A stretch of 64,000 bases of DNA from Glycomyces amatae (GTDB lineage: Bacteria > Actinomycetota > Actinomycetes > Mycobacteriales > Micromonosporaceae), in assembly GCF_020991375.1 (NCBI RefSeq), contig NZ_JAJLQZ010000007.1, forward strand, positions 225,358 through 289,357. The letters run 5' to 3'. The position numbers were made by a program, and so were the translations under genes. The notes under the pieces were generated by a model. That model was not told where the DNA came from. It worked only from the letters and a program-made list of their open reading frames with translations, and searched no databases. Below, one piece after another: positions 54,435 through 62,014 of the stretch. The stretch's first letter is position 1; each line of letters begins with the position of its first letter.

Positions 54435-55745
54435 ATGTCGATGCCTACCAACCCGATCACGCGACGGCTGGCCCTCCCCGGCTGGTCGGTCCTCCGCTTC
54501 AGCCTCACGCTCGTCGCCGCCGCCCTCCTGGCCGCCGCGATCGTCACCGGCGTGCTCGTGGTGTTCTGGATCGGCATCCCCGTCGCCGTCGCCGTCTTCC
54601 TCGCCATCCGCGTCTGGGCCAACGCGCAGCGCCGCGTCATCGGCGAGCAGCTCGGCGTCCACATCCCCGTCCCCTACCGCGCCCGCCCCAAGGCCCGCAT
54701 CGACCAGCAGGCCCTCTGGCTCGTACGCGAGGCCGCGACCTGGCGCGACGTCGCCTGGCTCGCCATCGACGCCACCCTCGGCTTCATGGTGAACCTCCTC
54801 TACCTCGGCGTCTTCGGCGTCGCCGTCTACTACCTCGTCCAGCCGCTGCTGCTGGTCACGATCTTCCACGCCGCGCCCATCCCCATGGCCGTCAACAACT
54901 TCGGCTTCTTCGACTTCGACACCCCCGCCAAGACCCTCCTGCTCGTGCCGCTCGCCCTCGGGTGCGCGGCCGCCTGGTGGCGCTGGGGCGAGCTGTTCCT
55001 GCGCTGGTACTCCCACCTGGGCGTCCTCCTCCTCGGCCCCACCGCGAAGGCCCTGCTCACTGAGCGCGTCACGGAGCTGCGCCAGGCCCGCGACCAGACG
55101 GTCGACCACGCCGCCTCCGAACTGCGGCGCATCGAGCGCGACCTGCACGACGGCGCGCAGGCCCGCATCGCCGCCCTCAGCCTCACCCTCGGCATGGCCG
55201 AGGAGCTGCTCCACCACGGCCGCCCCGACCAGGCGGTCGCGCTCGTCGGCGAGGCCCGCCAGGCCTGCTCGGACGCGCTCGAGGAGATCCGCCAGCTCGT
55301 CCGCGGCATCCACCCGCCGGTGCTCGCCGACCGCGGCTTCACCGGCGCGCTCCAGGCGATGGCGCTCGACCACCCGCTGCCGGTGTCGGTCGTCGACCGG
55401 CTCGGGGACAAGCTGGCGCCGCCGCTGGAGGCCGCCGTCTACTTCGCCACCAACGAGGTCCTCACGAACATCACCAAGCACGCCGAGGCGACCCAGGTCC
55501 ACGTCGTCGTCGGCCGCGAACGCGACCGGGTCGCCATCGAGGTCTGCGACGACGGGCGCGGCGGCGCGGTCGTCGCCCCCGGAGGCGGCCTCGACGGCGT
55601 GGCGCGCCGCCTGGCCGCCTTCGACGGCACGCTCGACGTCTCCAGCCCCGAAGGCGGCCCGACCGTCGTCACCATGACGGTCCCCGCCGCCGTGGTCGTC
55701 CGCGGCGGCGCCGATAATGCGCCTGACCGCGCCGCACCGCGCTGA
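54435..55745 (+). CDS. Sensor histidine kinase with membrane sensor domain
   Basis: 436 residues. Hydrophobic helices at about 25-65 and 115-200 belong to the actinobacterial integral-membrane sensor domain type. HisKA_3 box RRIERDLHDGAQARIAALSLTLG with phospho-acceptor His238, then HATPase motifs (YFATNEVLTNITKHAEATQ, DDGRGGAVVAPGGGLDGVARRLAAFDG). The partner response regulator follows after 61 bases. Confidence 0.92.
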   Translation: MSMPTNPITRRLALPGWSVLRFSLTLVAAALLAAAIVTGVLVVFWIGIPVAVAVFLAIRVWANAQRRVIGEQLGVHIPVPYRARPKARIDQQALWLVREAATWRDVAWLAIDATLGFMVNLLYLGVFGVAVYYLVQPLLLVTIFHAAPIPMAVNNFGFFDFDTPAKTLLLVPLALGCAAAWWRWGELFLRWYSHLGVLLLGPTAKALLTERVTELRQARDQTVDHAASELRRIERDLHDGAQARIAALSLTLGMAEELLHHGRPDQAVALVGEARQACSDALEEIRQLVRGIHPPVLADRGFTGALQAMALDHPLPVSVVDRLGDKLAPPLEAAVYFATNEVLTNITKHAEATQVHVVVGRERDRVAIEVCDDGRGGAVVAPGGGLDGVARRLAAFDGTLDVSSPEGGPTVVTMTVPAAVVVRGGADNAPDRAAPR

Positions 55746-55806
55746 ACACCCCAATTCCAGACAGACCTCCGAGCCGAGCCGCGGCTCGAGACACCAAGGA
55801 GCCACG

Positions 55807-56448
55807 ATGGACGTCGTCCTCGCCGAAGACCACTCGCTCCTGCGCGACGGCCTGACCCGCATGCTCGAGGCCCACGACTGCACCGTGGTCGAGGCGGTCG
55901 ACAACGGACCCTCCCTCACCGCGGCCCTCCTCAAGCACCGGCCCGACGTGGCCGTGGTCGACATCCGGCTCCCCCCGACGTTCAAGGACGAGGGCCTGCG
56001 CGCCGCCATCGAGGCCCGCCGCCACATCCCGGCCCTGCCGATCCTCGTGCTCTCCCAGTACGTCGAGCAGCTCTACGCCCGCGAACTCCTCGGCGACCGC
56101 CGCGGCGGCGTCGGCTACCTGCTCAAGGACCGCGTCTCGAACGTCGGCGAGTTCATCGAGGCGCTGCGCCGCGTCGCCGCGGGCGGCACCGCCATGGACC
56201 CCGAGGTCGTCGCCCGCCTCCTCGGCAAGCAGCAGAACCGGCTCGACGCCCTGACCCCGCGGGAGCTGGAGGTCCTGGGGCTCATGGCGGAGGGGCGCAC
56301 GAACGCCGCGATCGCCGCGAGCCTGTACGTCACCGAGAAGGCCGTGGGCAAGCACTCCGCGAACGTGTTCCGCAAGCTCGGCCTCGGCCAGTCCGAGGAC
56401 GACAACCGCCGCGTCCTGGCCGTCCTCGCCTACCTCGACGGCAACTAG
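55807..56448 (+). CDS. NarL/LuxR-type response regulator
   Basis: 213 residues: receiver domain with acidic ED near residues 7-8, phospho-acceptor Asp52 (VAVVDIRLPP), switch LVLSQY and LLKDRV, then LuxR-type HTH (LTPRELEVLGLMAEGRTNAAIAASLYVTEKAVGKHSANVFRKLGL). AAGGAGCC precedes ATG 55807. Paired with the kinase upstream. Confidence 0.93.
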   Translation: MDVVLAEDHSLLRDGLTRMLEAHDCTVVEAVDNGPSLTAALLKHRPDVAVVDIRLPPTFKDEGLRAAIEARRHIPALPILVLSQYVEQLYARELLGDRRGGVGYLLKDRVSNVGEFIEALRRVAAGGTAMDPEVVARLLGKQQNRLDALTPRELEVLGLMAEGRTNAAIAASLYVTEKAVGKHSANVFRKLGLGQSEDDNRRVLAVLAYLDGN

Positions 56449-56467
56449 CCTCATACGCCGCGCGGGC

Positions 56468-56514
56468 GCCGCCGAACCGCCGTGTCCGCGGAGGCCGCGG
56501 TACGGCTCGGCGGC
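56468..56514. terminator. Imperfect hairpin between response regulator and TetR gene
   Basis: GCCGCCGA (56468) pairs with TCGGCGGC (56507), with further broken pairing inside (CCGCGG). It lies between two convergent stops. Confidence 0.45.
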
Positions 56515-57078
56515 TCAGGCCGGTTCGTCGCCGGAAGGCTCGGCCAGCGCCGGGGCGATCCGCGCGAGGAGGCGCATCACGGCGGCCAGGTCGCCGTCGG
56601 CGACGCTCCAGGGCGCGGCGCTGGCGCCGATCACGACCAGATGCGGGACCAGGGCGGCGATCCTGGCCGTTTCAGCGCCGGGGAGGAGCCTGGTCCACAC
56701 TTCCTGGAGCGCCTCCAGCCGCGCCCGGTCGATCCCGGCCACGACCCGCTGCGCATCGTCGTCGTGCCTCGCCCAGGCGCGCAGGGCGGTTTCGATCCGG
56801 GCGTCGTAGAGGCCGTCGAACGCGCCGACAAGCGCCTCGATCCGTTCGAGACCCTCGCCGGGCGCGTCCGCGACCGTCCGCCGCATCGCCTCGACCGCCC
56901 GATCCCCGTAGCGCTCCAGCATCGCCCGGCGGTAGGCGTCCGCGCCGTTGAAGTGGTGATGGAAGGAGCCCTTGCTGACGCCGAGGCGGGCGGCGATCCG
57001 GTCGATCCGCACGCCCGGCAGCCCCGTCTCGGCCAGGGCTTCCAGCCCGGCGGTGATCCAATCGTCCCTGCTGGCCAC
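56515..57078 (-). CDS. TetR-family repressor
   Basis: 187 residues: HTH DDWITAGLEALAETGLPGVRIDRIAARLGVSKGSFHHHFNGADAYRRAM and a helical ligand domain. GTG 57078 is preceded by GGAGG at good spacing. Divergent from the DoxX-like gene across a nested palindrome, its probable operator. Confidence 0.9.
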   Translation of the reverse strand: MASRDDWITAGLEALAETGLPGVRIDRIAARLGVSKGSFHHHFNGADAYRRAMLERYGDRAVEAMRRTVADAPGEGLERIEALVGAFDGLYDARIETALRAWARHDDDAQRVVAGIDRARLEALQEVWTRLLPGAETARIAALVPHLVVIGASAAPWSVADGDLAAVMRLLARIAPALAEPSGDEPA

Positions 57079-57114
57079 GCCCGCCTCCTGTTCAGTGGTC
57101 GTCTTCGACGAACA

Positions 57115-57136
57115 TACCATACCGTATGGTACGGTA
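57115..57136. promoter_or_regulatory. Nested TetR operator
   Basis: TACCATAC-C-GTATGGTA (57115-57131) and TACCGTA-TGG-TACGGTA (57120-57136) are two overlapping perfect inverted repeats, between the TetR start (57078) and the DoxX-like ATG (57142). Confidence 0.8.
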
Positions 57137-57141
57137 ACTTC

Positions 57142-57522
57142 ATGATCACGCTCGCCGCACTGCCCGACCCCCTCTGGCCCGTCCTGCTGCTGGCCGCAGT
57201 CCAGCTCGGGGACGGGCTGCTGTGCCTGCGCCCGGTCGGGTTCATCGCCGACTGCTTCGAAGCCGTCGAGTGGCCCCGCAAGTTCTGGCGGGCGATGCCG
57301 GTGCTGAAGTTCGCCGCCGCCGCAGGACTGGTCGCGGGCATCTGGGTCCCGTACCTCGGTCTGCTCGCCTCGCTCGGCCTGGTCGCCTACTTCGTCACCG
57401 CCGTCGCCATGCACGTGCGCGCCGCAGACTTCGGCCGCAACCTCTTTCTGAACGCGACCGGCATGCTCCTGCTCTGCGCCGCCGTGACCTGGCTGAGCTT
57501 CGTCGGCCACCTCCCGGCCTGA
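57142..57522 (+). CDS. DoxX-like membrane protein
   Basis: 126 residues with four hydrophobic helices and the DoxX_2 features WPRKFWRAMPVLKFAAAAGLVAGIWVPYLGLLASLGLVAYFVTAVAMHVRA. DoxX relatives are linked to redox stress; the role here is unknown. Its ATG lies 6 bases from the operator, so it must be controlled by the divergent TetR. Confidence 0.82.
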   Translation: MITLAALPDPLWPVLLLAAVQLGDGLLCLRPVGFIADCFEAVEWPRKFWRAMPVLKFAAAAGLVAGIWVPYLGLLASLGLVAYFVTAVAMHVRAADFGRNLFLNATGMLLLCAAVTWLSFVGHLPA

Positions 57523-57564
57523 GCGCGGCCGCGATCCGGCACGGGCCTCGCGCCCGCCCCGGGA

Positions 57565-58212
57565 TCAGGCGCCGAACCCGGCCGCCCTGAAACCCAGGTA
57601 GCCGACCGCCGCCAGCGGCACCGCCGCGGCGAGCGCGTACAGCCGCGCCCGCCGGCCCCGCGCCAGGAGCAGCGGCAGCGCGAGCCCGATCACCGCGGTG
57701 ATGAGCGCCGTCGCGAGCCCGTCGGTCCGGTACTGCGCCTCCATGCTCGACCGCCGGCCCAGCAGCAACGCGGCCTCCGCCAGGAACACCGCCCCCAGCG
57801 CGGCCGGGCCCGCCACGGCCCGCCAGCGGACCGCCGACCGCGACCACGCCCCGAACGTCCCGAACACCACTCCGGCGAGCACCCCGAAGGCCATCCAGAC
57901 CAGCGACGTCGGCGCCCACAGGTTCGCGAGGTCGTCGTTCTGTATCAGCGTCGCGGCCAGGTAGTAGCTCTCGACGGCGACGACCAGCAGCACCACCCCG
58001 GCGAGCGCGGGCCGCCACCGGCCGGTCCGCACCCAGGCGCCGATCGCGAAGGCCCCGACCGCCCAGACGGCGCTCGAGTTGGCGAGGTTCGCCCACGGGT
58101 AGGGGAGCGCGCGCTGCGCGACCAGGTCGACGGCGCCGAGCGCGACGCCCCCGGCGACCGCGACCGCCAGGATCACCGGCAGCCCGCGCCGGTCGGTGTG
58201 CTCTCCGGACAT
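57565..58212 (-). CDS. DUF6518-like integral membrane protein
   Basis: 215 residues, about six helices. AQRALPYPWANLANSSAVWAVGAFAIGAW and the following LWAPTSLVWMAFGVLAGVVFG fit the DUF6518 family as I recall it. Unknown function. Confidence 0.6.
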   Translation of the reverse strand: MSGEHTDRRGLPVILAVAVAGGVALGAVDLVAQRALPYPWANLANSSAVWAVGAFAIGAWVRTGRWRPALAGVVLLVVAVESYYLAATLIQNDDLANLWAPTSLVWMAFGVLAGVVFGTFGAWSRSAVRWRAVAGPAALGAVFLAEAALLLGRRSSMEAQYRTDGLATALITAVIGLALPLLLARGRRARLYALAAAVPLAAVGYLGFRAAGFGA

Positions 58213-58321
58213 GGCCGGGAGTATGCCATGAGGCCTCCTCCAACGATCACGGAGGATACCGAGTATCCGTGCAAACGGGGTTTTCGCGCCATGCGGCGGC
58301 CGCGCCGCCCCGGCTGATTAG

Positions 58322-58340
58322 TTAGGTTAGGCTAACGCAA
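58322..58340 (+). promoter_or_regulatory. Iron box (IdeR/DmdR operator)
   Basis: TTAGGTTAGGCTAACGCAA matches the 19-bp actinobacterial iron-box consensus (TTAGGTTAGGCTAACCTAA) at 17 positions. It lies 40 bases upstream of the siderophore-binding protein gene. Confidence 0.93.
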
Positions 58341-58379
58341 GTTCACTTCCCTCCAGTGCGCCCTCCCCAGGAGAACCCC

Positions 58380-59393
58380 ATGCCGCTCGACCCGTCCGCG
58401 ACACCGAATCTCAACCGCCGCAACCTGTTCACCGCCACCGCGGTCGGCGGCGCCGCCCTGCTCGGCGCCTGCGGCACCGGCGCCGACGAGGACGGCGGCG
58501 GCGACGCGTGGACGTACACCGATGACCGCGGCGAGACCGTCGAACTCGGCGGCGCACCTGCCGTGGTCGTCGCCTTCACCGGCCTGGCCGCCTCCCTCCA
58601 CGACTACGGCGTCGAGGTCGCCGCGGTCTTCGGCCCCACCGTCACCGCCGACGGCGGACCCGACCCCCAGGCCGGGCGCCTCCCCGTCAACGACCTCGAG
58701 ATCATCGGCAACGTCTTCGGCGAGTTCGACCTCGAGGCCTACGCCGCCCTCGGCCCCGACCTGCTCGTCTCCCACCACTACGAGGGCTTCCCCCTCTGGT
58801 ACGTCCCCGAGGAGCGCATCGGGCAGATCGAGGAGCTCGCGCCCTCCATCGGCGTCCAGGTCTCCGACAGCACCCTCGGCGAGGTCCTCGACCGGCACAC
58901 CCGCCTCGCCGAAGCGCTCGGCGCCGACCTCGACTCCGCGGAGAACGCCGCCGCGGCCGACCGCTACGACGCGGCCGTGGAGGCCGTCCGCGCCGCCGCG
59001 ACAGCCAACCCGATCACGATCCTGGCCTGCAACGCCTACGGCGAGAACTTCAGCATCGCCAACCCGCCGGACTTCACCGTCCTCGCCACCTGCGCCGAAC
59101 TCGGCGTCGACCTCGTCGTGCCCGAGGCCCCCGCCGACGGCGGCTACTGGGAGCCCCTGTCCTGGGAGAACGCCGACAAGTACGACGCCGACCTGATCTT
59201 CCTCGACGCCCGCTCCGGCAACCTCCAGGCACCGGACCTGGTCGACTACCCGACCTGGAACGCGATCTCGGGCGTCGCGGCCGGGCAGGTCTTCGCCTGG
59301 AACTCCGAGCCGGTCTTCTCCCACGTCGGCGCCGCCGAGATCCTGGAGGCCATCGCCCAGGCCATCACCGAGGCCGAACCGGTCACCGCTTAG
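58380..59393 (+). CDS. Iron-siderophore ABC transporter substrate-binding lipoprotein (FecB-like)
   Basis: 337 residues. A twin-arginine signal (NRRNLFTATAVGG) runs into the lipobox LLGAC, with Cys31 the lipid anchor. The periplasmic-binding (TroA/FecB) fold follows, with EIIGNVFGEFDLEAYAALGPDLLVSHH and the helix linking the lobes. AGGAGAA precedes ATG 58380. No permease or ATPase gene is adjacent, so it must use transporters encoded elsewhere. Iron repression is expected from the iron box. Confidence 0.92.
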   Translation: MPLDPSATPNLNRRNLFTATAVGGAALLGACGTGADEDGGGDAWTYTDDRGETVELGGAPAVVVAFTGLAASLHDYGVEVAAVFGPTVTADGGPDPQAGRLPVNDLEIIGNVFGEFDLEAYAALGPDLLVSHHYEGFPLWYVPEERIGQIEELAPSIGVQVSDSTLGEVLDRHTRLAEALGADLDSAENAAAADRYDAAVEAVRAAATANPITILACNAYGENFSIANPPDFTVLATCAELGVDLVVPEAPADGGYWEPLSWENADKYDADLIFLDARSGNLQAPDLVDYPTWNAISGVAAGQVFAWNSEPVFSHVGAAEILEAIAQAITEAEPVTA

Positions 59394-59621
59394 CAAGACC
59401 ATCCTGAAGGGACCGGCCGCGTATTTCCGCGCGCCCGGCCGCCGGTCGCGCCCGTGGGTGCCCGCTCGGACAGGCTGCCGACCAGAGCTTCCCAGGCCGC
59501 TGCGAAGGCGCTGCCTGAGGGATCGACCTATGGCACCGCATTCGGCCGCAACTCGGCGTGGCGCGGGGACCGTGCGGTGGCCGCGTCATAGGGTTGCAGT
59601 CCCCCGATGCGAGGAATCTCC
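59394..59621. other. Spacer before the deaminase locus
   Basis: 228 bases. A GACCGGC/GCCGGTC stem (59411-59447) may terminate fecB transcription. The frame of fecB stays open after its stop for 60 codons (ending ALPEGSTYGTAFGRNSAW... then TAG at about 59590), which looks like the tail of some lost gene. Confidence 0.4.
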
Positions 59622-60386
59622 ATGGCATCGATCGGCGACGTTGCGGCGGTGCTGCGCGCGGCGATGGTGATGGCCGAGGAGGCGACGCGAGCGGTCAAGG
59701 CAGCCGGCGACAAGCTGGAGCGCGTGCTCGCCGACCTGGGCGCCATGCTCGAGGCGTCCGCGAACCCCGACGCCCATGAGGGGCAAGCCCAGATGCGTGC
59801 CGCCCACCGGATGCTCGGTGACATCCTGGCAGCGCTCGCATCCGGCAACACCACGATGGGCGACTACGTCGCCTCGATCGCAGGCAGCGACGGCACCACC
59901 GGTTCGTTCGCAACTGCGGGCCCCCGGCCGGCTGCCGGAAGCGACAGCGCGGCGCCGTCGGCGGTCACGCCGTCGACCGCGATCCCGCCGCTCGTGCAGC
60001 GGTTGGCGCAACGCCTGCCGGTGTGGGACGAGGACGAGCCGACCACCGCCTACGCCTACACCGATGAGGACGGTGTCGAGACCGAGTTTCGCAGCGGCAG
60101 GGACGCGACCGCGAAGACCGGGCTAAAGCCCGATTACGCGAACCGGTGGATCATGGACCATGCCGAGGCCAAGACCGCAGCGGCCATCCGCGCGGCGACC
60201 GGTGACCAGCGGGTGACGATGGTGATCAACAAGGAGCCGTGCCAGGGGGTGAAGGGCTGCGATGCGACGCTGCCCGCCATCATCCCGACCAGGTCGAGCG
60301 TCACGGTCTATCTTCGAGACGGCGACGGCGTCTCGTTCTACCGCCATTACGAGGGCAACGGAGAAGGAATCGAACATGGCCCATAG
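59622..60386 (+). CDS. SCP1.201-type (DddA-like) deaminase toxin
   Basis: 254 residues. An N-terminal helical segment (1-90, IGDVAAVLRAAMVMAEEATRAVKAAG...) resembles the leader regions of actinobacterial polymorphic toxins. A Pro/Ala/Ser linker follows, then the deaminase domain: zinc/catalytic His180-x-Glu182 in MDHAEAKTAAAIR and Cys207/Cys213 in KEPCQGVKGCDATLPAIIP, followed by the strand SSVTVYL. This is the SCP1.201-like family, whose member DddA deaminates cytosine in double-stranded DNA. The target here is not shown. ATG 59622 follows GAGG. The stop overlaps the next gene by 11 bases. Confidence 0.85.
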   Translation: MASIGDVAAVLRAAMVMAEEATRAVKAAGDKLERVLADLGAMLEASANPDAHEGQAQMRAAHRMLGDILAALASGNTTMGDYVASIAGSDGTTGSFATAGPRPAAGSDSAAPSAVTPSTAIPPLVQRLAQRLPVWDEDEPTTAYAYTDEDGVETEFRSGRDATAKTGLKPDYANRWIMDHAEAKTAAAIRAATGDQRVTMVINKEPCQGVKGCDATLPAIIPTRSSVTVYLRDGDGVSFYRHYEGNGEGIEHGP

Positions 60387-60795
60387 TGTCCGCTGGGACA
60401 TCAACCAGGAGCCCCTCGCGAGCGCCGAGGAGGCCGCGGCCTTCATTGCCGAGCAGCTCGCGATGGTCAACCCGCACGGCACGCACAGCGTGACCCTGTG
60501 GTTCGGTCCTGAAGGCGCCAAACGCCGCGACATGCCGCTGCGAATCGATCTGGACCCCGAAGCCGGGGCCGCGGCGGTGCGGTGGGTGCCTGAGGGCCTG
60601 ATCGCGGTCGACCCGGATCTGGAACCTCGCGACATCACCGTCTGCGAGTCCTCCGACCGGCCCCTGGTGACCATCCCGGCGGCCCTGGCCCGCACCGGTA
60701 TCGAGACCGCCCGGCAGATCGCGATCGACTACGTCCGCACCGGTCAGCGCCCCAACGGCACGGAGTGGCAGCCTTTTGTCATTGAGGAAGCATGA
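60376..60795 (+). CDS. Imm1-family immunity protein
   Basis: 139 residues. SVTLWFGPEGAKRRDMPLRIDLDPEAGAAAVRWVPEGLIAVDP and the C-terminal PAALARTGIETARQIAIDYVRTGQRPNGTEWQPF match Imm1, the known immunity partner of SCP1.201 deaminases. It should bind and inhibit the toxin in the cytoplasm. ATG 60376 lies inside the toxin gene's 3' end, with GAAGGAA upstream, so translation of the two is coupled. Confidence 0.85.
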   Translation: MAHSVRWDINQEPLASAEEAAAFIAEQLAMVNPHGTHSVTLWFGPEGAKRRDMPLRIDLDPEAGAAAVRWVPEGLIAVDPDLEPRDITVCESSDRPLVTIPAALARTGIETARQIAIDYVRTGQRPNGTEWQPFVIEEA

Positions 60796-60888
60796 CGGGT
60801 GCCGAGCTGGACCTATGAGAGCTTTTGACACCGCCTGGACCACCGCAGCGCAAGCGATGCACTCCAACTGGCGTACTAGGGTCGTCGC

Positions 60889-61008
60889 ATGCACTTTCAA
60901 GCAATGGGCATGGAGGCGGCCGCGGCGCGTGCCAACACCCTGAGAGCGCAGGGCGGCCAACCCGCTCCCGATGCGATGAATCGGAGACCGCGAGGAGCGG
61001 CGGCGTGA
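60889..61008 (+). CDS. Tiny ORF coupled to the next gene
   Basis: 39 codons (MHFQAMGMEAAAARANTLRAQGG...). Its TGA overlaps the GTG start of the following gene by 4 bases (GTGA), as in the coupled genes elsewhere here, and a weak AGGG precedes it. The product is small, Ala-rich and helical; no family recognised. It could be a real peptide, a leader or chance. Confidence 0.3.
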   Translation: MHFQAMGMEAAAARANTLRAQGGQPAPDAMNRRPRGAAA

Positions 61009-61811
61009 GCCGGGCGCCGCGGCGTGGGTACGGGACGAAGTTCGACGGCCCGGTCCGCTTCTACCCGCTGGTGCTCGGCGGCGCGACGGTCGGCTACCTG
61101 TGCGCCGCTGCCGACGAAGCGCGGCCTGCCGCCGGCACGATCCTGATCCTCTCGGCACTCGACATGCCGGCACGGATCGACCTTGCCGTGTTGTGGGAGC
61201 GCCGACTCGCAGATGCTGCCACTGCGGGGTTGCGCCCGCTCGAGGCCCTCGAACAGTGGCGAGGCGCGCCCGAGGACTCCGTGGGCGGCGCAATCCCCCC
61301 GGGCGCGCAGCTCAGGGATGCGGCGAGCGCAGCGGTACTTGTCGAGTGGGCGAACCCGGGCGAGGTACCGCCATCGGACCTAGCGGGCCCGGTCCCCCAG
61401 CCGCCGCCGGGCCGGAACGATTGGCGGCTCTCGCATCCGGAGATCGAAGCTCGTGAACGCTGCAAAAGTTATCCGAGAGAAACTCCTGAACAGGTGCGCT
61501 ATCTGCCGGTGCGGATGGACCACGACCTGATCGGCTATGTGTGGGCCTCGGTGACCGATGACGCGGCCGGCTTCATGCAGAACCAGCGGTCGGGCAAGAC
61601 CAATTGGGCCGAGGTGTGGTGGCTCGAGGAGTTCGTGAAACTCCACGGCGCCGGGCTGAGTCCGCTGGAGGCGCTCCGGGCCCGCAGCGGCGCGCCGCAG
61701 CATCCGACCGGCGGGCGCATCGACCCCATGGACTGGGAGCGCACCGCCAACGATCTGAACTACCTGTTCCGACTCGCGCAGAAAGGCAGACTGCCGCCAT
61801 GGCGATACTGA
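61005..61811 (+). CDS. Two-module protein of unknown function next to the deaminase toxin
   Basis: 268 residues made of two related halves. Half 1: FYPLVLGGATVGYLCAAADEA..., ...RRLADAATAGLRPLEALEQWRGAPEDSVGG. Half 2: RYLPVRMDHDLIGYVWASVTDDAAG..., ...FVKLHGAGLSPLEALRARSGAPQHPTGG. Shared features are a strand with GY[LV][CW]A, a helix, then G-L-x-PLEAL-x(4-5)-GAP-x(4)-GG. No signal peptide or membrane helix. It may be a second immunity or modifier protein of the toxin locus, from position only. GTG 61005 follows GAGGAG. Confidence 0.6.
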   Translation: MSRAPRRGYGTKFDGPVRFYPLVLGGATVGYLCAAADEARPAAGTILILSALDMPARIDLAVLWERRLADAATAGLRPLEALEQWRGAPEDSVGGAIPPGAQLRDAASAAVLVEWANPGEVPPSDLAGPVPQPPPGRNDWRLSHPEIEARERCKSYPRETPEQVRYLPVRMDHDLIGYVWASVTDDAAGFMQNQRSGKTNWAEVWWLEEFVKLHGAGLSPLEALRARSGAPQHPTGGRIDPMDWERTANDLNYLFRLAQKGRLPPWRY

Positions 61812-62014
61812 CGATGCAGGGCGGGGGAGTGTGCAAAGGGCCGGTCCCTTCTGTCCGTGCAGTCAAGCGGAGCGCAACGGACTGGCCGGTCCGGCTGCGC
61901 CCAGACCGAGATTAAAACCGCTGTCTTCTCTTGCCGCGTCGCAACCATAATGATCGACAGCGCTCGTCTCTCATCCTGAAGCGGCGCTACCGCAGCGCAA
62001 GAGGTGGACTCCGG

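Noticed and set aside
59607..59621. Earlier ATG (59607) as the start of the deaminase toxin
   Set aside because: ATG 59622 has a GAGG at 7-base spacing, whereas 59607 has no ribosome binding site, and the site for 59622 would lie inside the longer gene.
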